From positions 1-64,000 of the forward strand of contig NZ_JANYUY010000036.1 in assembly GCF_025060755.1 (NCBI RefSeq): a stretch of DNA of 64,000 bases, in the 5' to 3' direction. The position numbers and the translations under genes are program-made. Under the pieces are notes generated by a model. That model did no database searches. It saw only the letters and a program-made list of their open reading frames with translations, and was not told the origin of the DNA. Source of the stretch: Paenibacillus doosanensis. GTDB lineage: Bacteria > Bacillota > Bacilli > Paenibacillales > NBRC-103111. Below, piece after piece: positions 34,134 to 42,877 of the stretch; position 1 is the stretch's first letter; each line of letters starts with the position of its first letter.

Positions 34134-35174
34134 ATGAAGAAAATCGAACTGAACAGCAAAGAAATCGCGGAAATAGCGGGGGTTTCCCGGAGCACCGTAA
34201 GCCGGGTTATCAATAATTATGCCAATGTCCCTCAAAAAACGAGAGAAAAGGTTATGAAGGTCATTGAACAGTACGGCTATACTCCGAACATTTCCGCGCG
34301 CACTCTGGCCGGCAAGAAGACGAAAACGATCGGCTTGTTCTTTATCGATCAGTGGCAGTTTTCCAAGGACAGCTCGGCCAACATGCTGATCACCAGCGTG
34401 ATCGAGAACGCGTCCGCCTTCGGGTATATCGTGCTTACGTCGGTCGTCAGGGATCTTAAGCATCCCGACAGCGTCAAAAATGTGAAAGACGTATTTTATC
34501 AGGGCAGCATTACCGCCGGTATCTTCATCGGCGCGGAAAATCATGAGCCCGTCATTGAGGAGCTGATTGCCGAAGGTTTCATCATCGGCGTCCTGGACCA
34601 GGTGCTCCCCGGCCGCAACGAGCCTAACCGGATCGTCTATAATTTGAATAACGAGCAGGTAGCGAGGCAAGCGGTGGACTATTTGATGAAGCTGAATCAC
34701 AAGCGAATCGGCATTATTAACGGCGATCTCAAGAAAGCTTCCGCCAACTTCAAGTTCAAAGGCTTCGTCAGCCAGATGGAGCATCACGGTCTGGAAATTA
34801 ACAAAGCCTGGATTATGTACGGCCACTACGAAGCCGGCGGATACGAGGCCATGTCCAATTTACTTGCCAATTCCAGCGACCTGCCGACGGCCATATTCGC
34901 TTCCAGCGACAGCATTGCTTTTGGAGCGATACGCGCGATTAATGATCGCGCCTTGAAAGTGCCCGACGATATTTCCGTCATCGGCATGAACGATCAGGCG
35001 CTAAGCGCTTATTATAAACCCGCGTTAACGACATTTCGCGTCAATTACGACCAGCTAACCGCAGGAGTGACCCAAAGCGTCATCCGCGCGATAGAAAACG
35101 GAACCGCAGAACAGTGTGTTATAGCTACATTAGACTGCGTTCTCGTAGAGAGAGAATCCTGCAAAAAGCTTTAA
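34134..35174 (+). CDS. LacI-family transcriptional repressor
   Basis: This is a 346-residue repressor. The N-terminal helix-turn-helix EIAEIAGVSRSTVSRVINNYANVPQKTREKV is followed by the hinge YTPNISARTLAGKKTKTIGLF and a periplasmic-binding-protein-like effector domain. That domain contains NRIVYNLNNEQVARQAVDYL, HKRIGIINGDL, PTAIFASSDSIAFGAIRAI and DDISVIGMNDQALSAYYKPALTTFR, and lacks a sugar-phosphate signature that I can name. ATG 34134 has TGGAG about 12 bases upstream. ATG 34113 in the same frame has no ribosome site. It is followed by the sugar-acid-like operon, whose promoter holds a perfect LacI palindrome, so the operon is its likely regulon. The effector is probably the imported sugar or a derivative. 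Confidence 0.9.
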   Translation: MKKIELNSKEIAEIAGVSRSTVSRVINNYANVPQKTREKVMKVIEQYGYTPNISARTLAGKKTKTIGLFFIDQWQFSKDSSANMLITSVIENASAFGYIVLTSVVRDLKHPDSVKNVKDVFYQGSITAGIFIGAENHEPVIEELIAEGFIIGVLDQVLPGRNEPNRIVYNLNNEQVARQAVDYLMKLNHKRIGIINGDLKKASANFKFKGFVSQMEHHGLEINKAWIMYGHYEAGGYEAMSNLLANSSDLPTAIFASSDSIAFGAIRAINDRALKVPDDISVIGMNDQALSAYYKPALTTFRVNYDQLTAGVTQSVIRAIENGTAEQCVIATLDCVLVERESCKKL

Positions 35175-35181
35175 TCTTTTT

Positions 35182-35210
35182 TTGAACAAAAATAAACGCG
35201 CGTTTACAAT
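35182..35210 (+). promoter_or_regulatory. Promoter of the 35-45 kb operon with LacI operator in its spacer
   Basis: TTGAAC (35182-35187), 17 bases, TACAAT (35205-35210). The perfect 14-base palindrome TAAACGCGCGTTTA (35193-35206) fills the spacer, so repressor and RNA polymerase cannot bind together. The start codon of the first gene is about 130 bases downstream, leaving a long leader. Confidence 0.75.
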
Positions 35211-35343
35211 GTGAATCAATCGGCCTTCTCCCGCTAGATTAACCAAACTAGCGTTTCTATATACGCAGTACTATCATGAACCAAGGGGAACCAGGGAAAA
35301 GGAAAATGGCAATGGACCAAACAAATTGAAGGAGGACGGCTGT

Positions 35344-35760
35344 ATGATTAAAGGGATTGGGCACAACGCTTACACGGTGAGGGATATGGAGAAGTCTTTG
35401 CATTTTTATTGCGATATTTTAGGGTTTCGCAGAATATTCGAGCTGCGCAAGCCTCCGGCGAACGAGCCTTGGATCGAATATTTGAAGGTGAAAGACGGGC
35501 AGTTTATCGAGCTGTTTTACGGCGGGATCAAGAAGACGGAAGTGGATATGCAGACCATCGGCTACAACCATCTATGTCTGGAAGTGGACGATATTCACGA
35601 GATCGCCGCTCATTTGAAAAGCAAAGGCGTCACCCTTGATGTCGAACCGAAGCAAGGGCTGGATCTGAACTACCAATGCTGGGCGAAAGATCCCGACGGC
35701 AACCGCATCGAGTTTATGCAGCTGCATCCGGACAGTCCGCAAGTACAAAGCGGCAAGTAA
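35344..35760 (+). CDS. VOC-family (glyoxalase-like) protein
   Basis: This 138-residue metalloenzyme-like protein has two beta-alpha-beta-beta-beta modules: IGHNAYTVRDMEKSLHFYCDILGFRRIFEL and NHLCLEVDDIHEIAAHLKSKGV. The four usual metal ligands can be seen: His 7, Glu in GQFIELFYGG, His in GYNHLCLE, and Glu in DGNRIEFMQL. It resembles lactoylglutathione lyase and other VOC isomerases or dioxygenases, but the reaction cannot be told. ATG 35344 has AAGGAGG eight bases upstream. The in-frame TTG at 35326 lies before that site. As the first gene of the LacI-controlled operon it may isomerise or detoxify a reactive keto intermediate of the pathway. Confidence 0.82.
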   Translation: MIKGIGHNAYTVRDMEKSLHFYCDILGFRRIFELRKPPANEPWIEYLKVKDGQFIELFYGGIKKTEVDMQTIGYNHLCLEVDDIHEIAAHLKSKGVTLDVEPKQGLDLNYQCWAKDPDGNRIEFMQLHPDSPQVQSGK

Positions 35761-35763
35761 ACA

Positions 35764-35806
35764 GGCATGGCTGCCGGAAAGTGAAAGCTCTTTCATTCGC
35801 ATGCCG
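35764..35806 (+). terminator. Hairpin between VOC and binding-protein genes
   Basis: GGCATG pairs with CATGCC, with the inner perfect inverted repeat TGAAAG-CT-CTTTCA (35782-35795). No T tract follows, so it is probably a processing or stabilising element within the operon. The inner palindrome could alternatively be a protein site. Confidence 0.4.
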
Positions 35807-35896
35807 CTTTAAGGCGAGCGGCGCCGCTTCCGCTTTCAGCCGGTAATTCTGCAAAAGTAAGGAATAAGCCGAAACTATATACAAGGGGCGATTAGC

Positions 35897-37171
35897 ATGT
35901 CAAATGTAAAAAAATCATACGCTGCGGCCGTTGCGGCGATGCTGCTGGGAACATCATTGGCCGGTTGTTCGGGAGCGAACAGTTCCTCGGGCGGAGCCGG
36001 GGCGGGCGGCGCGGACAAACCTGTCGAGCTGACCTTCTGGGATGCGGCATGGAATACGAATACGCCGGCCATCGTGAAAAAATTCGAAGAGAAATATCCG
36101 AACATCAAAATTAAAGTGCAGCAGTTCCCCGATAACGGCATGTCGGATAAATATTTGCTCGCTTTGAAGCAAAAGAACGGCCCCGACTTGATGAATATGG
36201 CCGTAGACTGGGTCACTCCGTTTGCTGCGACCGGCGGCTTGGCGGCGTTGGACGATCACATCAAGAAAGATCAGGTGGATTTGAACGATTTTTACGACGG
36301 CGCGGTATCGGTCACCAAGGTTAACGATAAAATGTATGCGCTGCCTTATCGCGCGGAAACGCACGGATTGATTTTTAACAAAAAACTGTTTGAAGCCGCA
36401 GGACTGGACTCGTCCAAGGGGCCGGAAAATTGGAATCAAGTGCTGGACATGGCTCAAAAATTAACGAAAGGCGACGCTTACGGGATCGCTCTTCCCGGAA
36501 CGAACGTAGGCAACGTGACGACGCAGCTGTTCAACATGATTCAATCTAACGGCGGAAGCATCTTAAATAAGGACAATACGAAATCGGCGCTGACCGAGCC
36601 GGCCGCAATGGAGATGGTGAAGCTGTATGTGGAGCTGTTCACCAAATATAAGGTCGTGCCGAACAGCATGCTGCAAAATGACGGCGTAGCCAACCGCAAC
36701 CTGTTCACGAACGATAAGGTCGGCATGTATATGACCGGGATTTACGATCTCGATCCGATCAAGCAAGCCAATGCAAACGCGCAAATGGGCGTGACGATGG
36801 TTCCTGCGAATAAGGACCGGAAGACGATTCTCGGAGGCTGGGCCGTCGGCATCCCCGCAGCGAGTAAAAACCAGGAGGCCGCCTGGAAATTCATTCAGTT
36901 TATCACCCAACCGGATATTTCGGCCGAGTACAGCGTGACGTTCTCCGCCCGCAAGTCGGCGGCCAGCAACCCCAAATACCAGGACCCGCTGGTCAAACCG
37001 TTGCTCGACGCTCTGACTTACGCTCAGCCGCTGCCGCAAATTCCGCAGTGGAATCAAATCAAGCAAATTGTATTCGATCAATTGCAAACGGCTTTAGGCG
37101 GAAAAGCAACGCCCGAAGAGGCGATGAATCAAGCTTCCAAAGCGATCGACGAACTTCTTGCCAACAAGTAA
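35897..37171 (+). CDS. Sugar-binding lipoprotein of the LacI-controlled importer
   Basis: This is a family 1 solute-binding protein of 424 residues with lipobox SLAGC (cysteine 24) and a Gly/Ala/Ser linker. The fold begins VELTFWDAAWNTNTPAIVKKFEEKYPNIKIKVQQFP and continues with GPDLMNMAVDWVTPFAATGGLAALD and YALPYRAETHGLIFNKKLFEAAGL, the standard hinge region. GGWAVGIPAASKNQEAAWKFIQFIT near the end is also standard. ATG 35897 lies about nine bases after an AAGGGGCG ribosome site. With two permeases it forms an importer whose cargo is likely the sugar or glycoside processed by the following enzymes. Confidence 0.92.
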   Translation: MSNVKKSYAAAVAAMLLGTSLAGCSGANSSSGGAGAGGADKPVELTFWDAAWNTNTPAIVKKFEEKYPNIKIKVQQFPDNGMSDKYLLALKQKNGPDLMNMAVDWVTPFAATGGLAALDDHIKKDQVDLNDFYDGAVSVTKVNDKMYALPYRAETHGLIFNKKLFEAAGLDSSKGPENWNQVLDMAQKLTKGDAYGIALPGTNVGNVTTQLFNMIQSNGGSILNKDNTKSALTEPAAMEMVKLYVELFTKYKVVPNSMLQNDGVANRNLFTNDKVGMYMTGIYDLDPIKQANANAQMGVTMVPANKDRKTILGGWAVGIPAASKNQEAAWKFIQFITQPDISAEYSVTFSARKSAASNPKYQDPLVKPLLDALTYAQPLPQIPQWNQIKQIVFDQLQTALGGKATPEEAMNQASKAIDELLANK

Positions 37172-37210
37172 TTGCAGCAGATCAGACCGGACTGGAAGAG
37201 GTGCATATTC

Positions 37211-38098
37211 GTGCGCATGTTTAGATTTACAAGCAATCCCGGAATGCTTTTTGTCTTGCCTGCCGTACTCGCTATCGCCTGCGTCATGATATTTCCGTTA
37301 ATTTATACGTTTGTGCTGGGTTTTAACAAGAGCGATCTTTACACCGATGCATGGCAGTTCGTCGGCTTTGCCCAATATGCGGATTTATTTCGCAATGCCG
37401 AGTTTCTGGCGTCGATCGGGCATACGTTCGTATGGACGGTTTCCAGCGTTACCTTTCAATTTGCAGTCGGCTTTATGGCGGCGGTGCTCATTAATCAGGA
37501 TTTTATCAAAATGAAATGGCTGATTCGCATTTGTTTGATGGTGCCTTGGGTGCTTCCCAGCGTCATCAGCGTAAACATATGGAAATGGCTGTACCATCCC
37601 GACTTCGGTTACATCAACTATTTGCTGAAGACGCTGGGCATCGCGTCGGCGCCGATCAATTGGGTTGCCGACGAGCGTTATGCGATGCTCTCGGCGGTGA
37701 TCGTCAACGTGTGGAAAATGTTTCCGCTCGTCATGCTGATGATCGAAGCCTCGCTGCAATCGGTGCCTAATGAGCTGAAGGATGCGGCCAAAGTGGACGG
37801 AGCGACCGGGATCAGGGAGTTTTTTACCGTCACGGTGCCGCATGTAGCCTCCACCTCGTATACGATCGTCCTGCTGCTTATTATTTGGACGCTGAACGCC
37901 TTCACCTTTATTTTCGTGCTGACGGGCGGCGGGCCTGCCAACAGCACCCAAGTGCTGTCGATGTTCATCTATAAAGCAGCCTTCCAAAATTACAACTTCG
38001 GCGTAGCCGGAGCAGCCAGCGTCGTCTTGTTCATCATCACGGCTTTATTAAGCGTCATCTACATGAAATATGTGATGAGGGGAGGGGAGAAGGGTTAA
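37211..38098 (+). CDS. ABC transporter permease (MalF/UgpA type)
   Basis: This 295-residue permease has six predicted helices, starting with FTSNPGMLFVLPAVLAIACVMIFPLIYTF, and the coupling loop KDAAKVDGATGIREFFTVTVPHV. Near the C-terminus is LTGGGPANSTQVLSMFIYKAAFQ, typical of the first permease of sugar importers. GTG 37211 has GGAAGAGG ten bases upstream. The frame is open back to 37172 immediately after the binding-protein stop, but that part lacks a ribosome site. ATG 37217 is also possible. The stop codon overlaps the next ATG by one base (TAATG). Confidence 0.9.
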   Translation: MRMFRFTSNPGMLFVLPAVLAIACVMIFPLIYTFVLGFNKSDLYTDAWQFVGFAQYADLFRNAEFLASIGHTFVWTVSSVTFQFAVGFMAAVLINQDFIKMKWLIRICLMVPWVLPSVISVNIWKWLYHPDFGYINYLLKTLGIASAPINWVADERYAMLSAVIVNVWKMFPLVMLMIEASLQSVPNELKDAAKVDGATGIREFFTVTVPHVASTSYTIVLLLIIWTLNAFTFIFVLTGGGPANSTQVLSMFIYKAAFQNYNFGVAGAASVVLFIITALLSVIYMKYVMRGGEKG

Positions 38099-38940
38099 TG
38101 CGGAAAAATACGGGAAGCCTTTATACACGGGCGGCGCTCAGTTACTTGATTTTGCTGGTCCTGATCGTTTTCAGCTTGTTTCCGGCGTTATGGATGTTCG
38201 TTACTTCGATAAAAACGTCCGCCGAAAACTTTACCGTCCCTCCCCGCATCATGGTGGAGCATCCGACCTTTGCCAATTATTCGCGGGTTCTGTTCGAAAG
38301 CCAAATTCCGCGCGCCTTCCTGAACAGCGTCGTTGTCACGGTATGTGCGACCGCCTTGACGTTAGCGGTGGCCGTTTTGGCGGGTTACGGCTTTGCCAGA
38401 TACCGGTTCAGAGGATCGCGGGTTCTTTCCTCCGGCTTGCTGTACGGCCAAATGATGCCGGGCGTCGTCATCATTATTCCGCTGTACATGGTATTCAGCA
38501 AGCTGCAGCTGATCGACACCTACCTGGCGCTCATCATAGCGGATTTGGCCATCACGATTCCGATGTCGGTCATTATGCTTCGCTCGTTTTTTCAGACGAT
38601 CCCGAAGGAGCTGGAGGAAGCGGCCAAAATCGACGGCTGCTCCAATCTCGGCGCGCTCGTCCGCATCATTCTCCCCGTCTCGCTGCCGGGTCTGATCGCG
38701 GTAAGCGTGTACGCCTTCCTTAATATATGGGAGGAGTTCCTGTTCGCGCTGAACTTGACCAACTCCGATACGGTCAGAACGCTGCCTATTGCGATCAACA
38801 ATTTCAGCGGCGAGTTCGTTATCGATTGGGGAGCGATGATGGGGGCGTCGATGGTCGTTTCGGTACCCGTCATGCTGATTTTCATACTATGCAATAAATT
38901 TTTCGTCAAAGGATTGTCCGACGGCTCGGTCAAAGGCTGA
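38098..38940 (+). CDS. ABC transporter permease (MalG/UgpE type)
   Basis: This is the second permease of the importer, 280 residues. Motifs are LFPALWMFVTSIKTS, YGQMMPGVVIIIPLYMVFSKLQLIDTYLALI, the coupling loop EEAAKIDGCSNLGALVRIILP, and the ending FFVKGLSDGSVKG. The ATG overlaps the previous stop codon and GGGGAGGGGAGAAGG lies just upstream, so translation is coupled. The SDR gene follows after 36 bases. Confidence 0.92.
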   Translation: MRKNTGSLYTRAALSYLILLVLIVFSLFPALWMFVTSIKTSAENFTVPPRIMVEHPTFANYSRVLFESQIPRAFLNSVVVTVCATALTLAVAVLAGYGFARYRFRGSRVLSSGLLYGQMMPGVVIIIPLYMVFSKLQLIDTYLALIIADLAITIPMSVIMLRSFFQTIPKELEEAAKIDGCSNLGALVRIILPVSLPGLIAVSVYAFLNIWEEFLFALNLTNSDTVRTLPIAINNFSGEFVIDWGAMMGASMVVSVPVMLIFILCNKFFVKGLSDGSVKG

Positions 38941-38976
38941 TATTGTTCCATATAAAAAGAAACGGAGTGATTCACG

Positions 38977-39687
38977 ATGACGGTGGAGAGAAACATATTC
39001 ATTACCGGCGCCAACCGGGGGTTAGGCTACCAGCTGACCGCCGAGGCCATCCAACGCGGATATACCGTCTATGCCGGCGTACGGTCTCCGGACTCCTGCC
39101 CGCCGCTTGATTCGCTGGATCGGGAGGCTCCGGGCCGCATTCGGCGCATTGAATTGGATACCGCCGACGAAGGATCGATGCGCAGGGCCTGCGCGGAGCT
39201 AAGCGCTCTGACCCCTTCGCTGGATGCCGTAATCAACAACGCTGCGGTGCTGCTGGAGCGGGACAAGACGCTGGAAGAGCTTGATTTCGATCAGCTTCGC
39301 TTAAGCTTTTCGGTCAATACGTTCGGGCCGATGTATATCATCCAGCAGCTATTGCCCCTTATTTATAAAGGCAATCGCCCGACGATCATTAATATTTCCT
39401 CGGAAGCGGGAACGATTCTGAATGCTTTTGCCACCAACTACGCCTACAGCATGTCCAAGACGGCGCTGAATATGTTCACGGAGCGACTGCGTTATTATGT
39501 GAAAGATAAGGGGATTGAAGCGTACGCCGTTCATCCGGGATGGATGAAGACGGACATGGGCGGGGCGGAAGCGCCCGGCGATCCGCTGGAGACGGCCAGA
39601 GGCATTATGGATATTGTCGATAGAAAAACATCCATTACGAGCAAGATCGGTTTTATTAACTATCAAGGGAAGCCGATGCCGCTGTAA
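38977..39687 (+). CDS. Short-chain dehydrogenase/reductase
   Basis: This 236-residue SDR shows the cofactor motif ITGANRGLGYQL, NNAAVL, the catalytic serine in INISSEAG, and YAYSMSKTA with the Tyr and Lys of YxxxK. DTADE in the fourth segment follows the usual D-x-S pattern for the adenine ring. The product could oxidise or reduce a sugar lactone, aldehyde or keto acid in the cytoplasm as part of the pathway encoded around it. The gene is preceded by AACGGAGTG and followed after 40 bases by the ThuA-like gene. Confidence 0.88.
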   Translation: MTVERNIFITGANRGLGYQLTAEAIQRGYTVYAGVRSPDSCPPLDSLDREAPGRIRRIELDTADEGSMRRACAELSALTPSLDAVINNAAVLLERDKTLEELDFDQLRLSFSVNTFGPMYIIQQLLPLIYKGNRPTIINISSEAGTILNAFATNYAYSMSKTALNMFTERLRYYVKDKGIEAYAVHPGWMKTDMGGAEAPGDPLETARGIMDIVDRKTSITSKIGFINYQGKPMPL

Positions 39688-39727
39688 CGGCAAACGGCGA
39701 ACCGAATAAGGAAGGGTGACGGGAGCT

Positions 39728-40381
39728 ATGACAGTCCGTATAACGGCCATTATCGGGGATGTTTTCCATGAAGAGTCGGCGATCCGCGATTCGCTCGAAG
39801 CGGCGCTGCGCCTGCAAGGGCTGCTGGATGAGGTTCATATTCGCTACGCGCCATACGATCAGCTGGAGGAATGCTTGGCTGAACGGCCGGCTGCGGTCAT
39901 TTTATTCAAGGAAGATCGTCTTAACCCGGGCAGCGCCGTAGTGAACCGCTGGATGACTGCGGAGACGGCCGGACGCATCGCGGAGTATGTGCGGCAGGGC
40001 GGCGGCTGGCTCGGCTGGCATTCGGGGCTGGCGAGCTTCGAGAACGTGAAGGAATATATCGGCATGTTAAGAGGGCATTTTCTATTTCATCCGCGCGAGC
40101 ACAGCGAGGTGACTTACAAGGCGGCAAGCAACGGCCTGGGGATTCCCTCATCCGCTGAGTTCTCTTTGCTCGATGAGCATTATTTCGTCGAGTGCGACGA
40201 AGCGAATACGAATGTGTTTCTCCGTTCGTCGTCCAGGGACGGCGAGTCCGTCGCCGGATGGTATCACGAGCTGGAGGGAGGGAAGGTGTGCTGCTTCACT
40301 CCCGCTCATACGAGAGAAGGTCTGCTGAATCAAGAGCTGCTTGCCGTTCTCGGACCGGTTCTGCGCTGGATCGTAACATAG
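39728..40381 (+). CDS. ThuA-like domain protein
   Basis: This 217-residue protein has the glutamine-amidotransferase-like fold of ThuA family proteins: ITAIIGDVFHEESAIRDSLEAAL at the start, AAVILFKEDRLNP, then EYVRQGGGWLGWHSGLASF, and HPREHSEVTYKA. ThuA acts in trehalose or sucrose use in rhizobia, with a dehydrogenase-type partner, but its chemistry is not settled. Here it sits with an SDR and a Gfo/Idh protein, the usual company. ATG 39728 is preferred, with AAGGAAGG about 11 bases upstream. The GTG at 39716 overlaps that site. The stop codon lies inside a 13-base tandem repeat. Confidence 0.78.
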   Translation: MTVRITAIIGDVFHEESAIRDSLEAALRLQGLLDEVHIRYAPYDQLEECLAERPAAVILFKEDRLNPGSAVVNRWMTAETAGRIAEYVRQGGGWLGWHSGLASFENVKEYIGMLRGHFLFHPREHSEVTYKAASNGLGIPSSAEFSLLDEHYFVECDEANTNVFLRSSSRDGESVAGWYHELEGGKVCCFTPAHTREGLLNQELLAVLGPVLRWIVT

Positions 40382-40412
40382 TTCCGTAACATAGTTCCGA
40401 AACATAGTTCAG
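40374..40412. repeat. Three tandem copies of a 13-base repeat
   Basis: TAACATAGTTCCG at 40374-40386 and 40387-40399 are identical, and AAACATAGTTCAG at 40400-40412 is a third, imperfect copy. The first copy contains the ThuA-like gene stop codon, so gain or loss of a unit would not change the protein. A slippage origin is likely. Confidence 0.85.
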
Positions 40413-40467
40413 GAAGCTTGGGCGTGCCATTAAAAGTGTGTTGAAAAAAGAGCGGAGGGGGAGAACC

Positions 40468-41544
40468 GTGAAGCTGGGATTAGGATTAGTCCGCCATATG
40501 TTAAACAAAGATAATTTCCGGTTTGCCCGTCAGGCCGGATGCACTCATATCGTTGCGCATTTGGCCGACTACAATAATATGTACGAGCTGCCGGGAACGA
40601 CGGCGGAGGAATATTACGGCAAAGACCGGAGCAAGGAATATATCTGGTCTTACGAAGGGCTGCTGGAGCTAAGGTCGATGGTCGAGGCGGAGGGGCTGAT
40701 TCTGCATGCAATAGAAAATTTCGACCCGCTGGATTGGTACGATGTGCTGCTGGACGGTCCCTGTAAATCGGAGCAGCTTCAACACCTGAAGCAAATTGTA
40801 TATAACGCGGGCCGGGCGGGCATTCCCGTGTTCGGCTACAATTTCAGCGTGGCCGGAGTATGGGGGCGGATTCAGGAGCGCGCGGCCAGAGGCGGGGCGC
40901 TGACTCACAGCTACGCGGAGGCCGATGCTTACAGCGGCAATCCTCTGCCCCATGGGCAAATTTGGAATGTGACTTACGATCAAGCTCTTGCGGAACGCGG
41001 GCCGGTTCATGTTTCCGCCGAGCAGCTGTGGGAACGGCTGGCCTATTTCCTGCGTGAGATCGTTCCCGCCGCCGAGCAGGCCGGCGTCGTCATGGCCGCC
41101 CATCCCGACGATCCGCCTATGCCGACGCTGCGGGGCACGGCGCGGCTCGTGTATCAGCCTGACTTGTACCAGAAGCTGCTGGATCTTGTGCCCAGCGCCT
41201 CCAACCGGCTGGAGTTTTGCATGGGGACGATACAGGAGATGACGGAAAGCAGCGTGTACGAGGCGATTGAGCGATACAGCTCCCAAAACAAGATCGGCTA
41301 CGTGCACTGCCGCAATGTCAGAGGGAAAGTGCCGCATTACAGCGAGGTGTTTATCGACGAAGGAGATATCGACATTCTTAGAGCGCTGCGCCTGTTCAAG
41401 CAAACCGGCTATGACGGCGTATTCGTGCCCGACCATACGCCGTTAATGTCCTGCGGCGCCCCTTGGCATTCCGGAATGGCTTATGCGCTGGGGCATATCG
41501 GCGCGCTGCTGCACATAGTGAACAACGAAGCCGCATCGGCTTGA
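40468..41544 (+). CDS. UxuA-family (mannonate dehydratase-like) enzyme
   Basis: This 358-residue TIM-barrel protein of the UxuA family begins KLGLGLVRHMLNKDNFRFARQAGCTHIVAHLAD. The family signature VMAAHPDDPPMPTLRGTARLVY is clear, followed by the metal-ligand cysteine region LEFCMGTIQEM, IGYVHCRNVRGKVPHYSEVFIDEGDID and the terminal DGVFVPDHTPLMS. UxuA removes water from D-mannonate to give 2-keto-3-deoxy-D-gluconate, part of uronate breakdown. It is shorter than E. coli UxuA (about 390), so the substrate could be another aldonate. GTG 40468 has CGGAGGGGGAG about seven bases upstream. The frame opens at 40438 without a ribosome site. It is placed between ThuA-like and Gfo/Idh genes in one operon. 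Confidence 0.82.
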   Translation: MKLGLGLVRHMLNKDNFRFARQAGCTHIVAHLADYNNMYELPGTTAEEYYGKDRSKEYIWSYEGLLELRSMVEAEGLILHAIENFDPLDWYDVLLDGPCKSEQLQHLKQIVYNAGRAGIPVFGYNFSVAGVWGRIQERAARGGALTHSYAEADAYSGNPLPHGQIWNVTYDQALAERGPVHVSAEQLWERLAYFLREIVPAAEQAGVVMAAHPDDPPMPTLRGTARLVYQPDLYQKLLDLVPSASNRLEFCMGTIQEMTESSVYEAIERYSSQNKIGYVHCRNVRGKVPHYSEVFIDEGDIDILRALRLFKQTGYDGVFVPDHTPLMSCGAPWHSGMAYALGHIGALLHIVNNEAASA

Positions 41545-41576
41545 TTATGAATTCGTTAAGCAAAAGGAAGGATACT

Positions 41577-42770
41577 GTGCGTGAACTGAACGTTGCATTA
41601 ATCGGCTACAATTTTATGGGCAAGGCTCACAGCTATGCGATCGGCAACGCGGCTTTCTTTTTCCCGCAGGAGGTCAAGCCGGTCAAAAAAGTGATTGCCG
41701 GCCGAAATGAGCCCGGGCTCAAGCGAGCCGCCGAGCAATTCGGCTGGCAGGAATATACGACGGACTGGCGCGAAGCCGTCGGCAGAAGCGACATCGACAT
41801 CGTGTGCATCGCTACCCCCACCTCGTCGCATAAGGAAATCGCCGTTGCCGCCGCCAAGGCGGGCAAGCATGTGCTGTGCGAGAAACCGCTCGGCATGAAT
41901 GCCGGCGAAGCGAGACAAATGTGGGAGGCGGCCCATCAAGCGGGCGTCATTCATATGATCGGTCATAACTACCGGCGAGTTCCGGCGATCGCGCTGGCCA
42001 AAAAGCTGATCGACGACGGCAAGCTCGGGGATATTTACCATTTTCGCGGCGTATATTTGCAGGACTGGTTATCCGACCCTGCTGCTCCGATGAGCTGGAG
42101 ATTGGATAAGCGAATCGCGGGAGCGGGCGCTCACGGCGACTTGAATGCCCATTTAATCGATTTGGCCCGCTATCTCGTCGGGGATATGGAGAGGGTGGTC
42201 GGCATGGAGAAAACCTTCGTAACCCGGCGGACCAAGGCGCTTGGAGACAAGCCCCCGAACGGCGAAGAGAGCGAGGAAGCGGATCGGCTGGAAGACGTTA
42301 CCGTCGATGACGCTGCGGCCTTCCTCGCCCGATTCAAGAACGGCGCGCTCGGCACCTTCGAAGCGTCGCGCATGGCCGGCGGAAGGAAAAACCATGAGCG
42401 GATTGAAATCAACGGAAGCAAGGGCTCGCTGGCGTTTCATTTCGAGCGTATGAACGAATTGGAGTTCTGGTCCCGGGAGGATGATCCGGAGACGCAGGGC
42501 TACAGGACGATCCTGGCGACGGAAGAGGTTCATCCGTATATGCAAGCCTGGTGGCCTCCGGGCCATCCGCTTGGTTATCAGAATACATTTGTCAACCAAT
42601 TCGCCGATTTGATCCGCGCCATCCTGGCCGGGGAACAGGTGCAGCCTAATTTTTATGACGGCTGGATGTGCAATCTGGTGCTGGACGCGGTGAGCCGGTC
42701 CGTACAATCCTTGACCTGGGAGCATGCGGAACCCGCTGCAGCCGAATTGCATGAAACCGCCGGGCGGTGA
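41577..42770 (+). CDS. Gfo/Idh/MocA-family oxidoreductase
   Basis: This 397-residue NAD(P)-dependent sugar oxidoreductase starts with the Rossmann strand NVALIGYNFMGKAHSYA (G-x-N-x-M-G instead of the full GxGxxG). It also has ICIATPTSSHKEIAVAAAKAGKHVLCEKPLGMN with the EKP motif, and the substrate-site helix GAGAHGDLNAHLIDLARYLVGD with catalytic-type Asp and His. The family oxidises or isomerises sugars and inositols. GTG 41577 has AAAGGAAGG about five bases upstream. ATG 41547 in the same frame is possible but lacks such a site. It could generate a keto-sugar or lactone that the neighbouring dehydratases use. Confidence 0.88.
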   Translation: MRELNVALIGYNFMGKAHSYAIGNAAFFFPQEVKPVKKVIAGRNEPGLKRAAEQFGWQEYTTDWREAVGRSDIDIVCIATPTSSHKEIAVAAAKAGKHVLCEKPLGMNAGEARQMWEAAHQAGVIHMIGHNYRRVPAIALAKKLIDDGKLGDIYHFRGVYLQDWLSDPAAPMSWRLDKRIAGAGAHGDLNAHLIDLARYLVGDMERVVGMEKTFVTRRTKALGDKPPNGEESEEADRLEDVTVDDAAAFLARFKNGALGTFEASRMAGGRKNHERIEINGSKGSLAFHFERMNELEFWSREDDPETQGYRTILATEEVHPYMQAWWPPGHPLGYQNTFVNQFADLIRAILAGEQVQPNFYDGWMCNLVLDAVSRSVQSLTWEHAEPAAAELHETAGR

Positions 42771-42877
42771 TCGGCACGATCGGCGGGAGACGACTCCGGG
42801 CCGTTTCAGCCGGCACGGTTGTGCAGGGTGTGAGAGCCCAAGGCGACTTCTTCAAATCATTTCAGGAGGCATACTAC

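Noticed and set aside
35191-35208. CcpA catabolite-response site at the 35.2 kb palindrome
   Set aside because: The site has a CGCG centre and lacks the right-hand CA of the cre pattern. The matching copy at the lacI-type promoter makes the local LacI repressor the better candidate.
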